Shown here piece by piece: positions 1 through 7,924 of a stretch of DNA of 26,688 bases. Below the pieces are notes generated by a model, which worked only from the letters and a program-made list of their open reading frames with translations, was not told the DNA's origin and searched no databases. The number at the start of each line of letters is the position of its first letter. The stretch's first letter is position 1. The DNA is taken from positions 1 through 26,688 of the forward strand of contig MIQB01000024.1 in NCBI GenBank assembly GCA_002890585.1. The letters run 5' to 3'. Position numbers and translations under genes: made by a program. This DNA comes from Tannerella sp. oral taxon 808. Its GTDB lineage: Bacteria; Bacteroidota; Bacteroidia; Bacteroidales; Tannerellaceae.

Positions 1-55
1 CACACCTTGGGTGTTGTTAATGAATGCAAGTTTACAAAGGGTGAACTACTATACA

Positions 56-139
56 GCGTATCGCATACGCCCCCTCCAACGTCGCCAGCGGTGACGGATG
101 ATCATTCGATGGCGTACACGTAGGGCGTATGCGATACGC
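56..139. repeat. Inverted repeat, 17-bp arms, upstream of clpB
   Basis: The arm at 56-72 (GCGTATCGCATACGCCC) is exactly the reverse complement of 123-139. Each arm is itself near-palindromic (GCGTAT-cgc-ATACGC). The 50 bp between the arms include a smaller imperfect inverted repeat (CGTCGCC...GGTGACG). It looks like an interspersed intergenic repeat rather than a clpB operator, because it lies about 200 bp from the clpB start. No gene is supported in 1-336. Confidence 0.6.
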
Positions 140-176
140 CCCTACAGCCTGCCGGCGGAATGTTCCTGCGCGCCAG

Positions 177-233
177 TTTTTGATCTCTGTACCCCTACGG
201 TGATCTCCCGGACAAGTGGTTTTGATCTCCGTA
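177..233. repeat. Direct repeats TTTTGATCTCYGTA upstream of clpB
   Basis: Two near-identical copies of TTTTGATCTCYGTA lie at about 178-191 and 220-233, offset by 42 bp. A third, weaker TGATCTCC copy lies between them at 201-208. They sit about 100-160 bp upstream of the clpB start, so a regulatory role is possible. I see no CIRCE element (TTAGCACTC-N9-GAGTGCTAA) and no clean TAnnTTTG box here. Confidence 0.3.
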
Positions 234-336
234 TGATTATGCCACTTTGTCACACCTGATCCCTCGGCACCGAATTTGACTGTTCGGGGGCATCAGAATG
301 AATCATCAAACAGTAAACAAGAAGGAGTAAATAGAT

Positions 337-2925
337 ATGAACCTGAACAATTTCACTATCAAATCGCAGGAGGCGGTGCAGAAGGCGGTGGAGCTGGTCA
401 CCCGGCAAAACCAACAGAGCATCGAAGCTACGCATCTCTTGAAGGCTGTCATACTGACAGGCGAGAGCGTGGTAAACTTCCTGTTTCAGAAGTTAGGAAT
501 CAACGCGCAAGGGTTGAACGCGGCATTAGATCGGAAGATCGCTTCCTACCCGAAGGTGGAGGGGGGCGAACCGTACCTCAGCCGCGAGGCCAACGCGGTG
601 CTGCAAAAGGCTGTGGACTATTGTGGCAAGATGGGCGACCAATACGTGTCGCTTGAGCACATCATCCTGGCGCTCTTCTCCGAACACAGCGACGCCTCGC
701 AGATGCTCAAGGACGCGGGCATGACGGAGAAGGAGCTGCGCGCAGCCATCGACGAGCTGCGGAAGGGCAACCACGTGACGAGCCAATCGGCCGAAGACAC
801 GTACGACTCGCTGAGCAAGTACGCCATCAACCTGAACGAACGTGCGCGGTCGGGCAAGCTCGATCCCGTGATCGGACGCGATGAGGAGATCCGCCGCGTG
901 CTGCAGATCCTGAGTAGGCGGACGAAGAACAACCCGATCCTGATCGGTGAGCCGGGCGTCGGTAAGACGGCCATCGCCGAAGGGTTGGCGCACCGCATCG
1001 TGCGCGGCGACGTGCCCGAGAACCTGAAGAGCAAACAGATCTTCTCGCTCGATATGGGCGCACTGATCGCTGGTGCGAAGTACAAGGGCGAGTTCGAAGA
1101 GCGACTCAAGGCGGTGGTGAACGAGGTGACCAAGTCCGAGGGGCAGATCATCCTCTTTATCGATGAGATCCACACGCTGGTGGGCGCAGGCAAGAGCGAC
1201 GGCGCCATGGACGCAGCCAACATCCTCAAGCCGGCCTTGGCGCGCGGCGAACTGCGGGCCATCGGCGCCACGACGCTCGACGAGTACCAGAAGTATTTCG
1301 AGAAAGACAAAGCCTTGGAGCGGCGTTTCCAGACCGTCATGGTGGACGAGCCGGACGAGGCAGACACGATCTCCATCCTCCGCGGACTGAAGGAGAAGTA
1401 TGAGAATCACCACAAGATCCGCATCAAAGACGACGCCATCATCGCGGCCGTGCAACTCTCCTCGCGCTACATCACCGACCGCTTCCTGCCCGATAAGGCC
1501 ATCGACCTGATGGACGAGGCCGCGGCCAGACTGCGTATGCAGGTCGATTCCGTGCCCGAATCGCTCGACGAGGTGTCGCGCCGCATCGCCCAGCTTGAGA
1601 TCGAGCGTGAGGCCATCAAGCGCGAAGACGATCAGCCGAAGCTGGAGCAGCTCAGCCGCGAGATCGCTGACCTGAAGGAGGACGAGAAGAAGCAGAAGGC
1701 ACGTTGGCAGAACGAGAAGGAGCTGATCGACCGCATCCAGCAGAACCGCATCGACATCGAGTCGCTGAAGTACGAAGCCGACCGCGCCGAACGCGAGGGC
1801 GACTACGGCAAGGTGGCCGAGATTCGCTACGGGCGGATCAAGACGAAGGAGGAGGAGAACGCCGACATCCAGCGCCAGCTGCACGAGATGCAGGGCGGGG
1901 CAGCCATGATCAAAGAGGAGGTGGACAGCGAAGACATCGCCGACGTCGTCTCCCGCTGGACGGGCATCCCGGTGAGCAAGATGTTGCAAAGCGAGCGCGA
2001 GAAACTGCTGCACTTAGAGGACGAACTCCACAAGCGCGTCGTAGGTCAAGACGAGGCCATCCGCGCCATTGCTGACGCTGTGCGTCGCAGTCGGGCGGGG
2101 CTACAAGACCCGAAGCGCCCCATCGGATCGTTCATCTTCCTCGGCACTACGGGTGTCGGTAAGACGGAGCTGGCCAAGGCGCTCGCCGAATACCTCTTCG
2201 ACGACGAGAACATGATGACGCGGATCGACATGAGCGAGTATCAGGAGAAGTTCAGCGCCACGCGACTCGTTGGAGCGCCTCCGGGATACGTCGGTTACGA
2301 CGAGGGCGGACAGCTGACGGAGGCCATCCGGCGGAAGCCCTACTCGGTCGTCCTCTTCGACGAGATCGAGAAGGCGCACCCGGACGTCTTCAACGTGCTG
2401 CTGCAAGTGCTCGACGACGGCCGGCTGACGGACAACAAGGGCCGCACGGTGAACTTCAAGAACACGATCATCATCATGACCAGCAACATGGGTTCGTCGC
2501 TCATCCGCGACAACTTCGAGAAGCTGACTGACGAGAACCGCGAGCGCGTCGTCGCCGAGACGAAGTCCGAGGTGCTCGAGCTGCTGAAGAAGACCATCCG
2601 CCCGGAGTTCCTCAACCGCATCGACGAGATCATCATGTTCACCCCGCTCACCGAGCAGGAGATACGCCAGATCGTGGCCCTGCAACTGAAGGGCGTGGAG
2701 CGCATGGCAGCCGCCAACGGCATCGCGCTGCAATTCTCCGACGCCGCCGTGGCCTACCTCGCCGAGAAGGGCTACGACCCGCAGTTCGGCGCCCGCCCCG
2801 TGAAGCGCGCCATCCAGGAGCTTGTCCTCAACGAGCTGTCGAAGGAGATACTCAGCGGCAAGATCGACCGCGGACATGGCGTCAAGGTGGACTTCCGCAA
2901 CGGGCAACTCACCTTCGGTAACTAA
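337..2925 (+). CDS. clpB: ATP-dependent chaperone ClpB (Hsp100 disaggregase)
   Basis: This is a full-length ClpB of 862 residues. ClpB forms a hexameric cytoplasmic ring that threads aggregated proteins through its pore and works with DnaK. Domains in order are: a Clp N-domain (about 1-145, two Clp repeats), NBD1 with Walker A GEPGVGKT (204-211) and Walker B ILFIDE, a coiled-coil M domain rich in Glu, Lys and Arg (about 400-525) that distinguishes ClpB from ClpA and ClpC, and NBD2 with Walker A GTTGVGKT (603-610), Walker B VVLFDEIEKAH and the sensor-2 segment FGARPVKRAI. The pore-loop motifs KYKGEFEER and GYVGYDEGG are present. The start is the ATG preceded by AAGGAG at 322-327. The gene appears monocistronic and ends in a terminator. 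It is expected to be heat-induced, but the operator is not recognisable. Confidence 0.97.
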   Translation: MNLNNFTIKSQEAVQKAVELVTRQNQQSIEATHLLKAVILTGESVVNFLFQKLGINAQGLNAALDRKIASYPKVEGGEPYLSREANAVLQKAVDYCGKMGDQYVSLEHIILALFSEHSDASQMLKDAGMTEKELRAAIDELRKGNHVTSQSAEDTYDSLSKYAINLNERARSGKLDPVIGRDEEIRRVLQILSRRTKNNPILIGEPGVGKTAIAEGLAHRIVRGDVPENLKSKQIFSLDMGALIAGAKYKGEFEERLKAVVNEVTKSEGQIILFIDEIHTLVGAGKSDGAMDAANILKPALARGELRAIGATTLDEYQKYFEKDKALERRFQTVMVDEPDEADTISILRGLKEKYENHHKIRIKDDAIIAAVQLSSRYITDRFLPDKAIDLMDEAAARLRMQVDSVPESLDEVSRRIAQLEIEREAIKREDDQPKLEQLSREIADLKEDEKKQKARWQNEKELIDRIQQNRIDIESLKYEADRAEREGDYGKVAEIRYGRIKTKEEENADIQRQLHEMQGGAAMIKEEVDSEDIADVVSRWTGIPVSKMLQSEREKLLHLEDELHKRVVGQDEAIRAIADAVRRSRAGLQDPKRPIGSFIFLGTTGVGKTELAKALAEYLFDDENMMTRIDMSEYQEKFSATRLVGAPPGYVGYDEGGQLTEAIRRKPYSVVLFDEIEKAHPDVFNVLLQVLDDGRLTDNKGRTVNFKNTIIIMTSNMGSSLIRDNFEKLTDENRERVVAETKSEVLELLKKTIRPEFLNRIDEIIMFTPLTEQEIRQIVALQLKGVERMAAANGIALQFSDAAVAYLAEKGYDPQFGARPVKRAIQELVLNELSKEILSGKIDRGHGVKVDFRNGQLTFGN

Positions 2926-2946
2926 CAGCTAACAACGAAAAATGAA

Positions 2947-2986
2947 AAGCCCTGTCGGCGATGGTCGGCAGGGCTTGTTGTTTTTT
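2947..2986 (+). terminator. Rho-independent terminator of clpB
   Basis: Arms AAGCCCTG (2947-2954) and CAGGGCTT (2969-2976) form a hairpin followed at once by GTTGTTTTTT. It starts about 20 bp after the clpB stop codon. Confidence 0.8.
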
Positions 2987-2989
2987 GGG

Positions 2990-3060
2990 GGGGCGCTCCC
3001 CCACCCAGGGTTTCGCCCTGGGCTATCGTCCGCCGGCCCTACAGGCCGGATGGATGTGCC
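2990..3060. repeat. GC-rich mini-palindrome repeat
   Basis: This contains CCCAGGGTTTCGCCCTGGG followed by GGCTATCGTCC and a GGCCCTACAGGCC palindrome. The same combination recurs at about 3380-3450, 3634-3722 and 26230-26400, so it belongs to an interspersed repeat family. No coding function is supported. Confidence 0.6.
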
Positions 3061-3116
3061 CCTACGAGGCTATGCATTTCCCTCACTGCCTACAGTGAAA
3101 GAGGCGGGGAGCCTGT

Positions 3117-3347
3117 GCGCATACATACCCACTAATCCATGTGGCTGCCACCCACATGGGTTAGGTGGGGCGACCCATCTAAGCTATATGGTTCGACCCA
3201 TCTAAGCTATATGGTTCGACCCATCTAAGCTACATGGGCCGACCCATCTAAGCTACATGGCTCGACCCATCTAAGCTACGTGGGTCGGCCCACCTAACCC
3301 ATATGGGTGCCAGCCACCTGCACTAATGGGTGTATTAGCGCGCATAC
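3117..3347 (+). repeat. Composite repeat element, copy A: 23-bp array between inverted caps
   Basis: Six tandem 23-bp units start at 3171, 3194, 3217, 3240, 3263 and 3286. Each carries CGACCCATCTAAGCTA followed by an ATGG-type segment, so unit junctions form hairpins such as ATGGGCCGACCCAT. The array is bounded on both sides by copies of one cap sequence in opposite orientation: 3117-3170 matches the reverse complement of about 3287-3347, sharing segments such as ATGGGTTAGGTGGG. The left cap holds an internal hairpin, CCATGTGG...CCACATGG. The units have no unique spacers, so this is not CRISPR. The same element occurs inverted at the right end of the window. Confidence 0.75.
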
Positions 3348-3351
3348 AACA

Positions 3352-3383
3352 AGACCACCGAACAGCAACGTGCTCGATGGTCT
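3352..3383 (+). repeat. Conserved hairpin attached to repeat element A
   Basis: AGACCACCGA (3352-3361), a 12-nt loop and TCGATGGTCT (3374-3383) form a 10-bp stem with one non-Watson-Crick position. The copy at 26401-26432 has the same stem perfectly paired and the same loop in inverted orientation. It could be a terminator-like or protein-binding hairpin. It lacks a T tail. Confidence 0.55.
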
Positions 3384-3740
3384 GGTGCGGCCTGTAGGGC
3401 CGCCGGACGATAGCCCAGGGGGAAACCCTGGGCCGTCGGATGATAGCCCGGGGCGCCCCGGAGGGGCAGATCAACCCAGCCCAGGGTAGAGCGACGCCCC
3501 CGGGCGGAGCGACACCCTGGGTCGAATGGCCGCATCCGCCGTCCCGCGCTCTGCAAGCCTTCCCCAACCCTGCTGGGGCAGGGTTGGGGAAGGCTTGCAG
3601 AGCGCGGGGAATTTTCTTTTGGCACCTCGTAACCCAGGGTGCCGCTTCGCTTTACCCTGGGCTGGGTTGATTTGCCCTTTCAGGGCGTATACCTGCTGCG
3701 GGCTGTAGGGCCGGCGGAGGATAGGTGATTCAATTATCAA
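3384..3740. repeat. GC-rich palindrome cluster with no gene
   Basis: This is the gene-free stretch between repeat element A and the TolC-like gene. It holds several copies of the CCCAGGG/CCCTGGG plus GATAGCCC or GGCTATCG family, alternating in orientation, a long perfect palindrome (listed separately), and the stem CCCAGGGT (3633-3640)/ACCCTGGG (3654-3661). The end near 3735-3755 has the AT-rich string TATCAATTGTCAATTATCAA, which is seen again near 9200. Open frames here are repeat-derived and show no protein-like content. Confidence 0.5.
3543..3608. repeat. Perfect 30-bp-arm palindrome
   Basis: Positions 3543-3572 are the exact reverse complement of 3579-3608, with a 6-nt loop CTGGGG. A run of T-rich sequence (ATTTTCTTTT) follows on the plus strand. 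This is the longest perfect hairpin in the window. It may be a mobile palindromic unit (REP- or MITE-like remnant) or a strong terminator. It is embedded in the palindrome cluster between clpB and the export operon. Confidence 0.75.
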
Positions 3741-3766
3741 TTGTCAATTATCAATGATTACCCGGC

Positions 3767-5089
3767 CTACTGCTGCTCGTAGCACTCGAGGATCTTCTTG
3801 CGCAGCAGGAACTCGTACTTGGCTTGCGTGCGGTCGGAGAGGGCTTTGATGAGGTTCGTCTTGGCCTCGTTGTACTCGTAGGTCGTGGCGCGGCCATTCT
3901 CGAAGCGGTCGCCGGTGAAGGTGAAGGCTTTCTCGGCCGACTGCCACGCGGCGGTGGCCGATCGGTAGCGCTCGGCGGCTGAGAGGGCGCTGTAGTAGGC
4001 CTGCTGGATGTCTTTGTAGAGCGCCTTCTTCGTGTTCTCGAGTTGCAGCTCCTGGTTGCGCATGGCCAGTCGGGCGGAGCGGATGCTGTTGCGCGTGGCG
4101 TGGCGGTTGAAGATGGGGATGCGGAGGTCGAAGCCGAGGTACTGGCCGCGGTTGTCGCGGAGCTGGTCGGCGAAGGCGGCGTTGTGCTTGTCGTAGATGT
4201 GATAATAGGCGTTGCTGTAGCCTGCGCCGAAGGAGAGCGTGGGGTAGAGGGCGCTCTGGGCCACGCGCACTTGCTTCTCGCTGCTCTGGAGGCGCAGCTC
4301 CTCGGCGTGTATGGCGGCGCGGGTGGTGAGGGCGGTGCGATAGATGTCGTCCGGGCGGCGAGCCAGCACGAAGGTGGTGTCTGCCTCCGTAGGCGGCTCC
4401 ACATCGAAGCCCTCCGGGTCGGGCAGCTCGAGCAGCTGGGTGAGGGTGAGGGTGGCTATACGCAGGTCGTTGGTGGCCTGTACGGCGGAGAGCTCATCGG
4501 CAGCCACCTGTGCCTCGGTCTCGTAGATCTGTGCCTCGGAGGCGCGCCCGGCGTCGCGCATCTTGCGTGTACGGTCGAGCTGCGCACGGCTCAGAGCGAG
4601 CTTATTCTCGGCTACGCCCAGCAGCTCCTTGTCGAAGAGCACTTGCAGGTAAGCCGACGTGACGGTGATCTCCATGTTGTCGCGCGTCTTCTGCAGGTCA
4701 GCGGCAAGGGCCATGAGGTCGAGGCGGGCGGCGGCGATCTCGTTCGGGATCTCGAAGCCGGTGAAGAGCGGCACGTCGGTGGAGAGTGACCACGAGGTGG
4801 CGGCCGTCGTCTGCACCTGATACGTGTTGTCAGCCGCTGAGGCCGATCGGCCGAACGACCACCGTTGCGAGGCTCCGGCCGAGAGGTTGGGCAGGCGTTT
4901 GCCGCGCGCCGTGTTGAGCGTCACCTCCTGCCGGTCGACCTCCACCTGCCGCATGCGCACCTCCAGGTTGTTCGCCTTGGCATGTTCGATGCAACGCTGG
5001 AGGCTCCAGCGCGTGGCCGTCGTGTCCTGCGCTGAGGCGGTGAGGGTGGCCAAGAGGAGCAAGGCGGGGATAAGGGTAAGCGTCTTCAT
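3767..5089 (-). CDS. TolC-family outer-membrane efflux protein
   Basis: This 440-residue protein is the right size for the outer-membrane efflux (OEP/TolC) family, trimers of which form the outer-membrane channel of tripartite exporters. It has a clear Sec signal peptide (MKTLTLIPALLLLATL..., cleavage likely after ASA at about residue 20). Two related long helical regions follow, rich in Ala, Gln, Leu and Glu, with typical OEP patterns such as NLEVRMRQVEVDRQE near the N terminus and YEYNEAKTNLIKALSDRTQAKYEF near the C terminus. It lacks a lipobox. The gene starts 3 bp after the adaptor stop codon and is last in the five-gene operon, which fits the channel role. The substrate cannot be read from sequence. 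Confidence 0.9.
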   Translation of the reverse strand: MKTLTLIPALLLLATLTASAQDTTATRWSLQRCIEHAKANNLEVRMRQVEVDRQEVTLNTARGKRLPNLSAGASQRWSFGRSASAADNTYQVQTTAATSWSLSTDVPLFTGFEIPNEIAAARLDLMALAADLQKTRDNMEITVTSAYLQVLFDKELLGVAENKLALSRAQLDRTRKMRDAGRASEAQIYETEAQVAADELSAVQATNDLRIATLTLTQLLELPDPEGFDVEPPTEADTTFVLARRPDDIYRTALTTRAAIHAEELRLQSSEKQVRVAQSALYPTLSFGAGYSNAYYHIYDKHNAAFADQLRDNRGQYLGFDLRIPIFNRHATRNSIRSARLAMRNQELQLENTKKALYKDIQQAYYSALSAAERYRSATAAWQSAEKAFTFTGDRFENGRATTYEYNEAKTNLIKALSDRTQAKYEFLLRKKILECYEQQ

Positions 5090-5092
5090 GGC

Positions 5093-6211
5093 TTATTTCT
5101 CCTTACTGATGGCTGCGCCGCGGATCTTGTCCTTCTCCGTCAGCCCCTCTTTCACTTCTATTTTGATGCCGTCGCTGAGGCCCGTCTTGATCTGCCTTTT
5201 CTCGAAGATCTGCTTCGGCTTCTCCTGCTTAACCACTTGCACGAAGGCCGTATCGCCATGAAACTCCACCGTGCTTTCGGGGATGGTCAGGGCGTTGTCG
5301 GCACGCTCCAACACGATCTCCGCGTTGGCGCTGTATCCGGCGCGCACGAACGAGGTGTCGGGCAGCGACACGGCCGCCTTAATCTCAAACTGTATGGCGC
5401 CATTCTTCTCCTCGCCCTTGGGGGAGACGTATTCGAGCACGGCGTCGAAGGTGCGTGTGCCCAGCGCGCCGACGGTCAGCTTGATGGGCATACCCTCGCG
5501 GATCTTGCCGATCTCCGTCTCGTCCACATTGCCGCGGAAGATCATGTCGTTCATGTCGGCCACGGAGGCGATGGTGGTGCCATCGTTGAAGCTGTTGCTT
5601 TGGATCACGGAGTTGCCCACCTTGATGGGCACGTTAAGGATCATGCCGGTGATGGTGCTACGGATCTGCGTAGTGCTCGAGCTGCGCGTGTTGCGCGAGA
5701 TGCCGTCGCGGACGATCTCGAGTGCGCTTTGGGCATTAGACAGCTCCTCCTTGGCCTTGCGATAATTAGCCTTCGACACGTCGAACTCCTCGGCCGTGAG
5801 GATGCCCTGCTTGAAGAGCTGTTCGTCGCGGCGGTGCGTGTTCTCCACCTGATCTAAGCTGATCCGAGCTACGTTGACGCGCGACTCGGCGCTGTTGAGC
5901 TGCCCCATCTCGGGGATGACCTTCACCTTGGCGATGATCTCGCCTTCGGTCACACGTTGGCCAGCTTCCTTGAGCACCTCGGAGATGATGCCCGAGATCT
6001 GCGGCTTAATCAGGATCTCGTAGCGCGGTTCCACATTGCCCGTGGCCACGGTCTTCGTCTCTACCGTCCCACGCTCGGGCGTCACGATTTCATACTCGGT
6101 CACTTCGGGCTGCGCCTTCTTCCACAGGAACACGAAAGTGCCTACCACGGCCAGCCCCACTACAGAGAGCAGGACGATCCGCTTGATCTTCTTTACAAGT
6201 CGATTATTCAT
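5093..6211 (-). CDS. RND/MacA-type periplasmic adaptor (membrane fusion) subunit
   Basis: This 372-residue protein has a short cytoplasmic N terminus and one membrane anchor (IVLLSVVGLAVVGTFVFLW, about residues 11-31). The biotinyl-lipoyl-like half (QISGIISEVLKEAGQRVTEG) follows at about 70-95, then a helical hairpin (about 105-170), the second lipoyl half, a beta-barrel (TEIGKIREGMPIKLTVGA) and a C-terminal membrane-proximal domain. This is the MacA/HlyD-like order. Such adaptors bridge the inner-membrane ABC permease and the TolC channel. The gene is 3 bp from the TolC-type gene and downstream of two MacB-type permeases, so it very likely serves them. A 265-bp gap full of repeats separates it from the preceding permease gene. 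Confidence 0.92.
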   Translation of the reverse strand: MNNRLVKKIKRIVLLSVVGLAVVGTFVFLWKKAQPEVTEYEIVTPERGTVETKTVATGNVEPRYEILIKPQISGIISEVLKEAGQRVTEGEIIAKVKVIPEMGQLNSAESRVNVARISLDQVENTHRRDEQLFKQGILTAEEFDVSKANYRKAKEELSNAQSALEIVRDGISRNTRSSSTTQIRSTITGMILNVPIKVGNSVIQSNSFNDGTTIASVADMNDMIFRGNVDETEIGKIREGMPIKLTVGALGTRTFDAVLEYVSPKGEEKNGAIQFEIKAAVSLPDTSFVRAGYSANAEIVLERADNALTIPESTVEFHGDTAFVQVVKQEKPKQIFEKRQIKTGLSDGIKIEVKEGLTEKDKIRGAAISKEK

Positions 6212-6253
6212 AAGCTGAAAACTAAAATCTAAAAACTAACAATGAACGGTTTG

Positions 6254-6335
6254 GAGCAAGAGCCAAAACATTCCTTTTCTCGTTTGCTCAACCTGAGCAA
6301 GGGCTAAAACATTCCTTTTATCGTTTGCTCGGGTT
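6254..6335. repeat. Two-unit 41-bp tandem repeat in the export operon
   Basis: Two 41-bp units start at 6254 and 6295, with a third beginning at 6336 (GAGCAAGC). Each unit begins GAGCAAG and ends with TTGCTC, so unit junctions form hairpins such as TTGCTCAACCTGAGCAA. It lies between the second permease gene and the adaptor gene, inside the presumed transcript. Confidence 0.6.
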
Positions 6336-6351
6336 GAGCAAGCATTGGATT

Positions 6352-6434
6352 CTTCCTTTTCTTGCCTTGATGCAAGAAAAGGAAGCGAAAAGAAAATCAA
6401 GGCTTCAAGGAGGCCGACCATGTTTACCGGGTAC
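6352..6434. repeat. 83-bp interspersed repeat, copy 1, with pseudoknot potential
   Basis: The first 52 bases are identical to copy 2 at 7832-7914 and the rest is similar. It holds a perfect 14-bp hairpin (6352-6365 with 6372-6385) whose 6-nt loop CTTGAT can pair with ATCAAG at 6396-6401. A second small stem (GGCTTC/GAGGCC) follows. It is located in the gap before the adaptor gene. Confidence 0.7.
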
Positions 6435-6476
6435 CTCACATCAACAAGCCAACAGCTCAACAACTCAACATTCCTT

Positions 6477-7733
6477 TTACTCATCGCGGATCGCATCTAT
6501 AGCCTTAATCTGCATCGCCCGCCAGGCAGGAATCAGCCCCGCCAACATGCCGCACACAAGCAGCACGATGGTAGCGGCTACGGCTGTACCCATATGCACA
6601 CCGGGGTGAAGCAGTGTCGCGTCGTCGCCGGGTTGGGCCGAGAGGATGCGGTCGATAAGGTCGATGATGAAGACGCCTACGCTGAGGCCGATCATACCGG
6701 CCAAGGCCGTCAGCACGAGGCTCTCGCTCATGATCTGCGAGATGATGTCGCGCGGGCGGGCACCGATGGCGCGCCGCACACCGATCTCACGCGTGCGCTC
6801 CTTGACCGTCACCATCATAATGTTACTGATGCCGATCACGCCGGCCAGCAGCGTGCCCATGCCCACGAGCCAGATCAAGGCGTCGATGCCGGCGAAGAGC
6901 ATGGCGAACGTGGCAAACTGCTCGGCGATGTTGATCACCATCACGGCCTGCTTGTCGGTCGGGGCGATGCTGTTCTGACGGCGGAGGATGCCGGTGATGT
7001 CGTCGATGATGCGCTGTATGGGTATGTCTTTGTAGGCGGAGGCGGCCAAGAAGTGGATCACATCGCCTTGGTTCAGCGTCTGCTGCATGGTGGTGAAGGG
7101 CAGGAAGACGCTCTCCTCCGACCGCCCGCCGATGTTCACCCGCGCCCGCTGCTTGACGACGCCCACGATCTGATAATAGATGCCGTTGACGCGGATGTAC
7201 CGGCCGCAGGGGTTTTCGTTACGGAAGAGGGTCTCGTTGATGCGCGAGCCGATGAGGCAGACTTTGCGCTTCTCACGGGCGTCGATCTCGTTAAGCAGTC
7301 GGCCGAAGAGTACGCGCTGCGCCTCGATGCGGAAGTAGGCCGGGTCGACACCCTTCACGTTGTATGTGCCGGAGAGTTGGCCGTAGACGACGTTCTTCTC
7401 CTTCCGCGCGCCCCACAGGACGGGCGAGATGGCCTCCAGCCCGGGCACCTCGTTGCGGATGCTCTCCAAGTCGCGGTTGCGGATGTTCCACTCGCGCCCT
7501 TTGTTGAAGCCGCGGTAGGGCTCGCTGGTGCGGTCGGCAATGAAGAAGACGGAGTTGGTAGCGAAGCCGTCCGTGTTCTTCATTATTCCATTCTTCAGGC
7601 CGCGGCCGAGCCCGAGGAGGATGACTAACATGAGTATGCCCCAAAAGACACCGAAGCTGGTCAGCAGGCTGCGCGTCTTGTTGCGGGTGATGGTCACCCA
7701 GATTTCCGTCCATCTATCTGCGTCGAAAAACAT
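6477..7733 (-). CDS. MacB-like ABC transporter permease (second of two)
   Basis: This 418-residue protein has the MacB/FtsX-type permease layout: an N-terminal cytoplasmic amphipathic stretch, TM1 (about 22-45, with SFGVFWGILMLVILLG), a periplasmic MacB_PCD domain (about 50-290), and three C-terminal TMs in an FtsX domain with the family signature MVTVKERTREIGVRRAIGA. The protein lacks its own nucleotide-binding domain, unlike E. coli MacB, so it must use the ATPase encoded upstream. These mechanotransmission permeases drive adaptor and TolC to expel substrates from the periplasm. It resembles the neighbouring permease in layout, suggesting a heterodimer from an old duplication. The start is the ATG at 7731-7733. 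Confidence 0.92.
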   Translation of the reverse strand: MFFDADRWTEIWVTITRNKTRSLLTSFGVFWGILMLVILLGLGRGLKNGIMKNTDGFATNSVFFIADRTSEPYRGFNKGREWNIRNRDLESIRNEVPGLEAISPVLWGARKEKNVVYGQLSGTYNVKGVDPAYFRIEAQRVLFGRLLNEIDAREKRKVCLIGSRINETLFRNENPCGRYIRVNGIYYQIVGVVKQRARVNIGGRSEESVFLPFTTMQQTLNQGDVIHFLAASAYKDIPIQRIIDDITGILRRQNSIAPTDKQAVMVINIAEQFATFAMLFAGIDALIWLVGMGTLLAGVIGISNIMMVTVKERTREIGVRRAIGARPRDIISQIMSESLVLTALAGMIGLSVGVFIIDLIDRILSAQPGDDATLLHPGVHMGTAVAATIVLLVCGMLAGLIPAWRAMQIKAIDAIRDE

Positions 7734-7738
7734 ATCAA

Positions 7739-7800
7739 GTAGTAGTAATAAGTAGTAGGGGCGACCCTTGTGGTCGCCCTTGGGTAGTCAGAAGTAGCAA
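7739..7800. repeat. GTAGT-rich hairpin repeat between the permease genes
   Basis: This has AGTAGT runs followed by GGGGCGACCCTTGTGGTCGCCC, a hairpin (GGGCGACC/GGTCGCCC), then GGGTAGTCAGAAGTAG. It is the same style as the element at 24560-24690 (GGGGCGCCCCTTGTGGGCGCCC and GGTAGTCAGAAG), so it is a member of that dispersed family. Confidence 0.5.
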
Positions 7801-7831
7801 GAGGTAGGCCGAGTACTCGCCGGGCTTATGC

Positions 7832-7914
7832 CTTCCTTTTCTTGCCTTGATGCAAGAAAAGGAAGCGAAAAGAAAATCAAGGCCTCAGGGAGGCCGGCCA
7901 AGTTGTTCGGGTAC
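7832..7914. repeat. 83-bp interspersed repeat, copy 2, with pseudoknot potential
   Basis: This is the second copy of the repeat at 6352-6434, in the same orientation. The 14-bp stem, the CTTGAT loop and the downstream ATCAAG are all kept. The following stem is GGCCTC/GAGGCC here, where copy 1 has GGCTTC/GAGGCC, which is a G-T wobble on the plus strand. It lies between the two permease genes. Confidence 0.7.
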
Positions 7915-7924
7915 ATATCTATGA

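Noticed and set aside
526..2907. Long minus-strand open frames opposite clpB (495 and 268 codons)
   Set aside because: Their composition (Val-, Leu-, His-, Asp-rich without motifs) is that of antisense shadows of a GC-rich gene; the clpB frame is full length and certain.
3117..3347. CRISPR array
   Set aside because: Units are 23 bp directly abutting with no unique spacers, and no cas genes are present.
6345..7628. 427-codon plus-strand open frame opposite the second permease
   Set aside because: Asp/His/Val-rich shadow of the permease codons, with no domain or start context; it begins in a repeat.
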